Shown one piece after another: positions 60,107-64,000 of a stretch of 64,000 nucleotides of DNA. Each line of letters opens with the position of its first letter. The stretch's first letter is position 1. The notes beneath the pieces were generated by a model. It did no database searches and was not told the DNA's origin. It was given only the letters and a program-made list of their open reading frames with translations. A program made the position numbers and the translations under genes. The stretch comes from Schizochytrium sp. CCTCC M209059. Lineage: Eukaryota > Sar > Bigyra > Thraustochytrida > Thraustochytriidae. Where the stretch lies: positions 191,450-255,449 of the forward strand of contig KN805380.1 of NCBI GenBank assembly GCA_000818945.1, given 5' to 3'.

Positions 60107-62614
60107 TCAATAGGATGCCCTCATGCGCTCGGCAAAATCGTCCTTGAGAAGGAGAGAGGCAGCGTCTTGAGCATCCCTTGAGGACGAGCTCCTCTTCGAA
60201 GACTTTCTCTTGGAAGTTTTCGTATAATGCAGATATTCAGCATCGGCACCCGTGTAGCCTTCTTGGTCGATGAGCTCGAAAGTCAACTCCGCAACCAATG
60301 CCTCGACAGTCGCGTGGCCCGTATTTTCGTCGTACGAGTATCGAAAAGCCGCGTTTAGCCCGTGAACGACGCCAGCCTCGACCTTGTAGTGCTGCGCGAG
60401 GACGAGGTTGGTCTCTTCATCATACTCACAGTAACTAGGCTTGCCACTAAGAGGGTGACTGTCCTCCGTAAAGGTGTGCTTGCGGTCCGAGATGGAGAAG
60501 AATTCGTTTGAGACGCGCACAGATTTGCTCGCGGAGGAGAGAGCCGTCTCGTCCGGGACGTAGCGTAGCGTTGCCGGAGCGAGCCGGTGCTGCACAAGAG
60601 CGTGCTCCTTGGCGTCCTCGCTTTCGAGACGCAAAAGGAAAGAGACACCAATCTTGCCATCAGCAAAGCCGCTAAAAACCAAGGGCAAACGTTCAGGTGC
60701 AGCCTGAACATAGTGACGTGGTGTGTGTTTCATGGAACTTTGCTCCGGACACTTCATATGGAACCGCTCCAGACCGTTCACGATAAAGTCCTTGTCCGAA
60801 AGCATGATCTCGCCGCCGCAGCGAGTGCACACAGGCTTGCGCCCCAAGGAAGCGCCGAGAGTCCGACTTACGGCCTTTCGAGCGCGCTCCGGGTCATTCT
60901 CATATTTGCCTCCATAGTTGATACCGCTCGTATCGGGTCGCCAGCCCTTGACGAGCTCGCTCTGGCCATTTTCGCGAAGGTGATAATGCGTGGCGCAAAG
61001 TACGACTCGGCCTCCAGTGCGGCCCTTTTCGTCTCCCTCGATGACGTGAACAACCTCGCCAGATAGATTTTTAGGGCAGTCTTCGCATTTGAGGCAATAG
61101 TAGTGAAAGGCGCGATCGCGCGAGTCGCTCAGCTTCTCCATGCGGTACACCGGCTTGTCACAAACGGGGCAGCTGGGGGAAAGGTTCATGGATCGGATAC
61201 GGTCCAGCCGAAGCGTAAAGCGCGCTTTGCGATCGCTGTCGCTGGCCTCGCTGGCATTGCTGGAGCGCTGGCTCTTGCCACTTTCACTTTCAGCGTCGTC
61301 GTTCTCGCTCTCGGCTCCGGACCCGCGCTCGGCATCTTCGACATCATCAGCGGCTGCGGCGGCCAGTGCGTCCGCATCTTCAGAAGAGACTTCATCGGAT
61401 CCGTGGCGATCGCCTCGGTTCGGACCGAGAGAGAGCTTGAATTCATCGTGCGGCGTGGCGCGGTGAAGGAGCTTTGCGGGAGGAGCTGTGTGTCGCGACA
61501 GCGTCCGGGCCTTGCGAAGCGCTGTGAGACTCGAGCGCTTTTCCGGCTTGGTCTTGGTATTGACCGCGCCCGTGACAAAGAGGCTAATGAGACTTTGCAC
61601 GGCACTCCCGCGCCGTTCCTCTGATGCACTGGCGTCGTCAACTTGGTCTGCGTCCTCCTCGCTCTCTTTCACAACCTCGTCCTCGTCTTCCTTAACAAAG
61701 TCATCACGCTCGGGCTCAGGTTCGAAGGCCGCATCTTGCTCCTCATCTAGCTCCTCATCCACATCATTTTCTTCCTCATCATGGGGATTGATATCGGCGT
61801 CAGGAGTCTCTTCCGCATCTTCGAGACCTGCGAGGCTTGCGCTCTTGCGGCTGCTGCGACGCGAGAATCGCTTCGCAATGCGTTGCATAATGGGCCCTGG
61901 TTGGTCGCTGGCTGGGGGCTCTTGGACCACGGCTCCGCTGTTAAATGCACCTGCCTCCCATTGGGCCGAGAGTCGTCGCACACGTCCCGCACGAGGTAGC
62001 GGCGCACGCTCTGCGATTTCACTTTCCTGTGCAGCCTCGTCCGTTTGCGCTTCGTCAACTTGCACATCATCAGTGGTCACTTCTTCTTCTTCTTCTTCTT
62101 CTTGGTCTTCTTCTTCTTCTTCTTGGTCTTCTTGGTCTGCTTCTTCTTCTTCTTGCTGATCCGCAAGTGCGCGTTCCTGGGCTTCCAAGCTCGCGCGCGA
62201 CGGAGAGGACCTCTTGGAGGAGAGTCGCCGCGAGATGCGCTTGACAAGCCGTTGCGAGAGCCGCAAAGCCACCGAAGCCGATTGCTCTGAAGCGATTTCA
62301 CTTTCTTCAGTCATGCCGGTCTCGCCTTCGACGTCACTATCGATGACGGCTTGCTCGACCATGGTTTCCGAGCCATGTCGGCTTGGCTTCCGCTTTCCTG
62401 AGGTCCGATTCACATTCCCACGTAGATAAGCGTCTTCGGTCTCATCGGGCATGTCAGCCTCATCGTCTTCTTCGTAGTACTCGTCATTGGGCGAGGCTCG
62501 GGTCTGATGGGTGACGGAAAGAGGGTCCTCTCGTTCACTGTTATTTGACCCGGCCTTGTTCAGGAACGCGGCGAACTTATCCTTGCCCGGTGGAAGCGTC
62601 TCAACATCGTCCAT
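60107..62614 (-). CDS. LIM-domain protein with long acidic, serine-rich N-terminus
   Basis: An 835-residue protein from the ATG at 62614. Residues 1-470 are disordered and very acidic, with Glu runs (nt 62080-62160), several KRISRR/KRFSRRSSRK basic repeats and many Ser. A LIM-type zinc module lies near 480-545: CPVC, then HYYC, CEDC, a single Cys and CATHYH, fitting the C-x2-C...H-x2-C-x2-C-x2-C...C-x3-H plan. A second, shorter pair follows (CTRCGGEIM...HMKC). The C-terminal 230 residues look folded, with beta-rich stretches. LIM modules bind protein partners, often on actin or in the nucleus; the partner is unknown. The three-fold repeat of a basic [RK]xSRR-type motif in the acidic half could be a kinase-regulated element (inference). 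Confidence 0.75.
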   Translation of the reverse strand: MDDVETLPPGKDKFAAFLNKAGSNNSEREDPLSVTHQTRASPNDEYYEEDDEADMPDETEDAYLRGNVNRTSGKRKPSRHGSETMVEQAVIDSDVEGETGMTEESEIASEQSASVALRLSQRLVKRISRRLSSKRSSPSRASLEAQERALADQQEEEEADQEDQEEEEEDQEEEEEEEVTTDDVQVDEAQTDEAAQESEIAERAPLPRAGRVRRLSAQWEAGAFNSGAVVQEPPASDQPGPIMQRIAKRFSRRSSRKSASLAGLEDAEETPDADINPHDEEENDVDEELDEEQDAAFEPEPERDDFVKEDEDEVVKESEEDADQVDDASASEERRGSAVQSLISLFVTGAVNTKTKPEKRSSLTALRKARTLSRHTAPPAKLLHRATPHDEFKLSLGPNRGDRHGSDEVSSEDADALAAAAADDVEDAERGSGAESENDDAESESGKSQRSSNASEASDSDRKARFTLRLDRIRSMNLSPSCPVCDKPVYRMEKLSDSRDRAFHYYCLKCEDCPKNLSGEVVHVIEGDEKGRTGGRVVLCATHYHLRENGQSELVKGWRPDTSGINYGGKYENDPERARKAVSRTLGASLGRKPVCTRCGGEIMLSDKDFIVNGLERFHMKCPEQSSMKHTPRHYVQAAPERLPLVFSGFADGKIGVSFLLRLESEDAKEHALVQHRLAPATLRYVPDETALSSASKSVRVSNEFFSISDRKHTFTEDSHPLSGKPSYCEYDEETNLVLAQHYKVEAGVVHGLNAAFRYSYDENTGHATVEALVAELTFELIDQEGYTGADAEYLHYTKTSKRKSSKRSSSSRDAQDAASLLLKDDFAERMRASY

Positions 62615-64000
62615 TTTTTCCTGCTGCTTCTGCTTCTGCTTTAGTTCTCCTTCGTCTCCTTGTTGTTGTTGTTATTCGTACACCCTAAGTTCGTGTTGCT
62701 CTGCCCGATATCAATGCTTTCTCCCGCACACCCGTCCTTTGCCGCCGTCGTCGTCGTCGTCGTCGTCGTTCTTCAAGCCGCCGACGCCGCTGCCGAGGTC
62801 GCCGCCGCGCGTGCGCTTTCGATCCCTTCTTCCCGTCGCTCGCTCGGCGCCGCGCGTCCACGCGTCTGCCGCAGCCTGCCGCCTTCTCGCCGCAGCGACC
62901 CCGCCGCCGCGCAGCCTCGCAGCCACCCGCCCACGCGCGCCGCGCTGTGCAGGATCGGGTTTGCTCCCTCCTGCTCGGGCCTCCTCCCTCCCTCGCGGCA
63001 CGCGCCAGTCTCCCTCCTATCAGTAAGTACACGCTAGTGTACTCGTAAATACCGCAAAGAGCAGTATAGTAGCGCGGTGCGCACCTTTGGGCCCGCCTTT
63101 ACCTTCCCTTCCCTTCCCTGCCCTTCCCTTCCCTGCCCCGCCCTCCCGTTTATCGCGCCGGCCGCGCCCGCGCGCCGGCCGCCTCCGCGCGCGCGTCCGG
63201 CTCGAGCGCGCCCTCCCCGGCCGCGCCGGGCGGGCGGCAGCGGGCGGCGCTGGCCGCGGCCTGTGCACGTGCCGCGCGGCTCGCTCGCTTGCCTGCCTGC
63301 CTGCCTGCCTGCTTGCCGAGGGGAAAGAAGAGGGAAAGGAAGAGGGGGACTGTTTTTAAGGCGGCGCGTCCCCGGCGCACAAGGCGGCGGGCTCCGCGGC
63401 GCCGCGGCGGAGGCGGGGCCGGAGAAGTTGAGTTTAAGGCGCACAAGGCGGCGCGCCCGCGAGACCGTTTTCGAGTGCAGGACGCGGGCCGGGCCACTTG
63501 AAGGAAGGAGCTGGCGCAGGCTCGTGAGCAGAAGCGAGGAAAGCACGTGTGCGAGAGCGTGTGTGCGCTGAGGCGCCTATCTTATCGGAGAAGGTATACT
63601 TACTGTGCTACGGAAACCAGCTTCACGCACGCGATGCGGCGACCTGCTAGCCACTGGTTAGAGGCGAGCCGTCGGAAAGCAGGAGTGATGATGATGCCCG
63701 TTCGAGCAGGGGAGGATGTTAAAAAAAAAACGAGCTGTTTTGCCGGCTGCCAGCTCGAAAAGAGCGTGCCATTAATGTTGAACTCACATTGTCTGCATGC
63801 GCTGTGCAAGTCGTGATACATGCTCGCATCGTATAAGGATATTAATGAGCAGCATAATTCGGTCGGTCGATGAGAGGTTTCTTTCATTCTTATAGAAAAT
63901 CACATTGGAATGACCTTCAGCAACAAAGAAGCTAAGGCAATCGATCCAACCTAAAGAGGGTATGATCGGCTGAGCTCGTGCTCCTCAGAAATTGTATTGG
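62615..64000. other. 1.4-kb end region, no gene seen
   Basis: This is upstream of the LIM gene. It contains CGTCGT repeats (62744-62770), CTTCCC repeats (63106-63137), a GCCT repeat (63289-63313) and very GC-rich DNA up to 63500, then normal-composition sequence. Frames on both strands are Arg/Ala/Pro-rich and mirror each other. No motif or RNA gene was recognised. Confidence 0.5.

Noticed and set aside
62045..62290. Phe/Leu-rich membrane-like frame opposite the LIM gene
   Set aside because: It is the reverse of the Glu-coding CTT/AAG run in the LIM gene.

Overview
The window is nuclear DNA of a eukaryote. The genes are GC-rich with short 5' and 3' gaps, and almost all are single uninterrupted frames. 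I could place only two introns with confidence, of 105 and 137 bases, both GT...AG. The gene content is eukaryotic: proteasome beta1, ubiquitin E1, Derlin, a gamma-secretase subunit, a peroxisomal ether-lipid enzyme and UDP-glucose pyrophosphorylase. Several gene-poor gaps are full of simple repeats. Few introns, proline-threonine stalks of the 'xPT' kind on surface proteins, and GC-rich compact genes suggest a stramenopile protist, perhaps a thraustochytrid. That placement is an inference and not shown by any single gene.

Layout. 1-4.4 kb: a gene cut by the left edge, a divergent acidic protein, an unusual overlapping pair (a spliced DUF4536/DMAC1-like protein and a SAYSvFN-domain protein), and an unknown minus-strand protein. 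4.4-8.3 kb: a gap with short tandem repeats and no convincing gene. 8.3-13.5 kb: proteasome beta1, a PUB plus CW zinc-finger protein, a spliced methyltransferase and an LRR protein. 14-17.7 kb: ubiquitin-activating enzyme E1. 19.5-29.2 kb: a VWA surface protein, a large LRR protein, APH1 and a long coiled-coil protein. 29.5-36.6 kb: fructose-1,6-bisphosphatase, alkyl-DHAP synthase with a C-terminal peroxisomal signal, and a DyP/YfeX-like protein that seems to lack its catalytic motif. 36.8-45.9 kb: one 3006-residue Cys/Trp-rich secreted protein in a single frame. 47.7-52.7 kb: a protein with 174 consecutive CAG-coded glutamines, and LRRC40. 53.7-62.6 kb: UDP-glucose pyrophosphorylase, Derlin, a cation/proton antiporter and a LIM-domain protein. 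62.6-64 kb: no gene seen.

The genes do not form a pathway, and eukaryotic neighbours need not. Even so, six relate to protein quality control or membrane proteolysis (SAYSD1-like, PSMB6, PUB/CW, UBA1, APH1, Derlin). Two relate to carbohydrate supply (FBPase, UGPase). Where the longest frame opens at a non-ATG codon I moved the start to the first ATG and say so.
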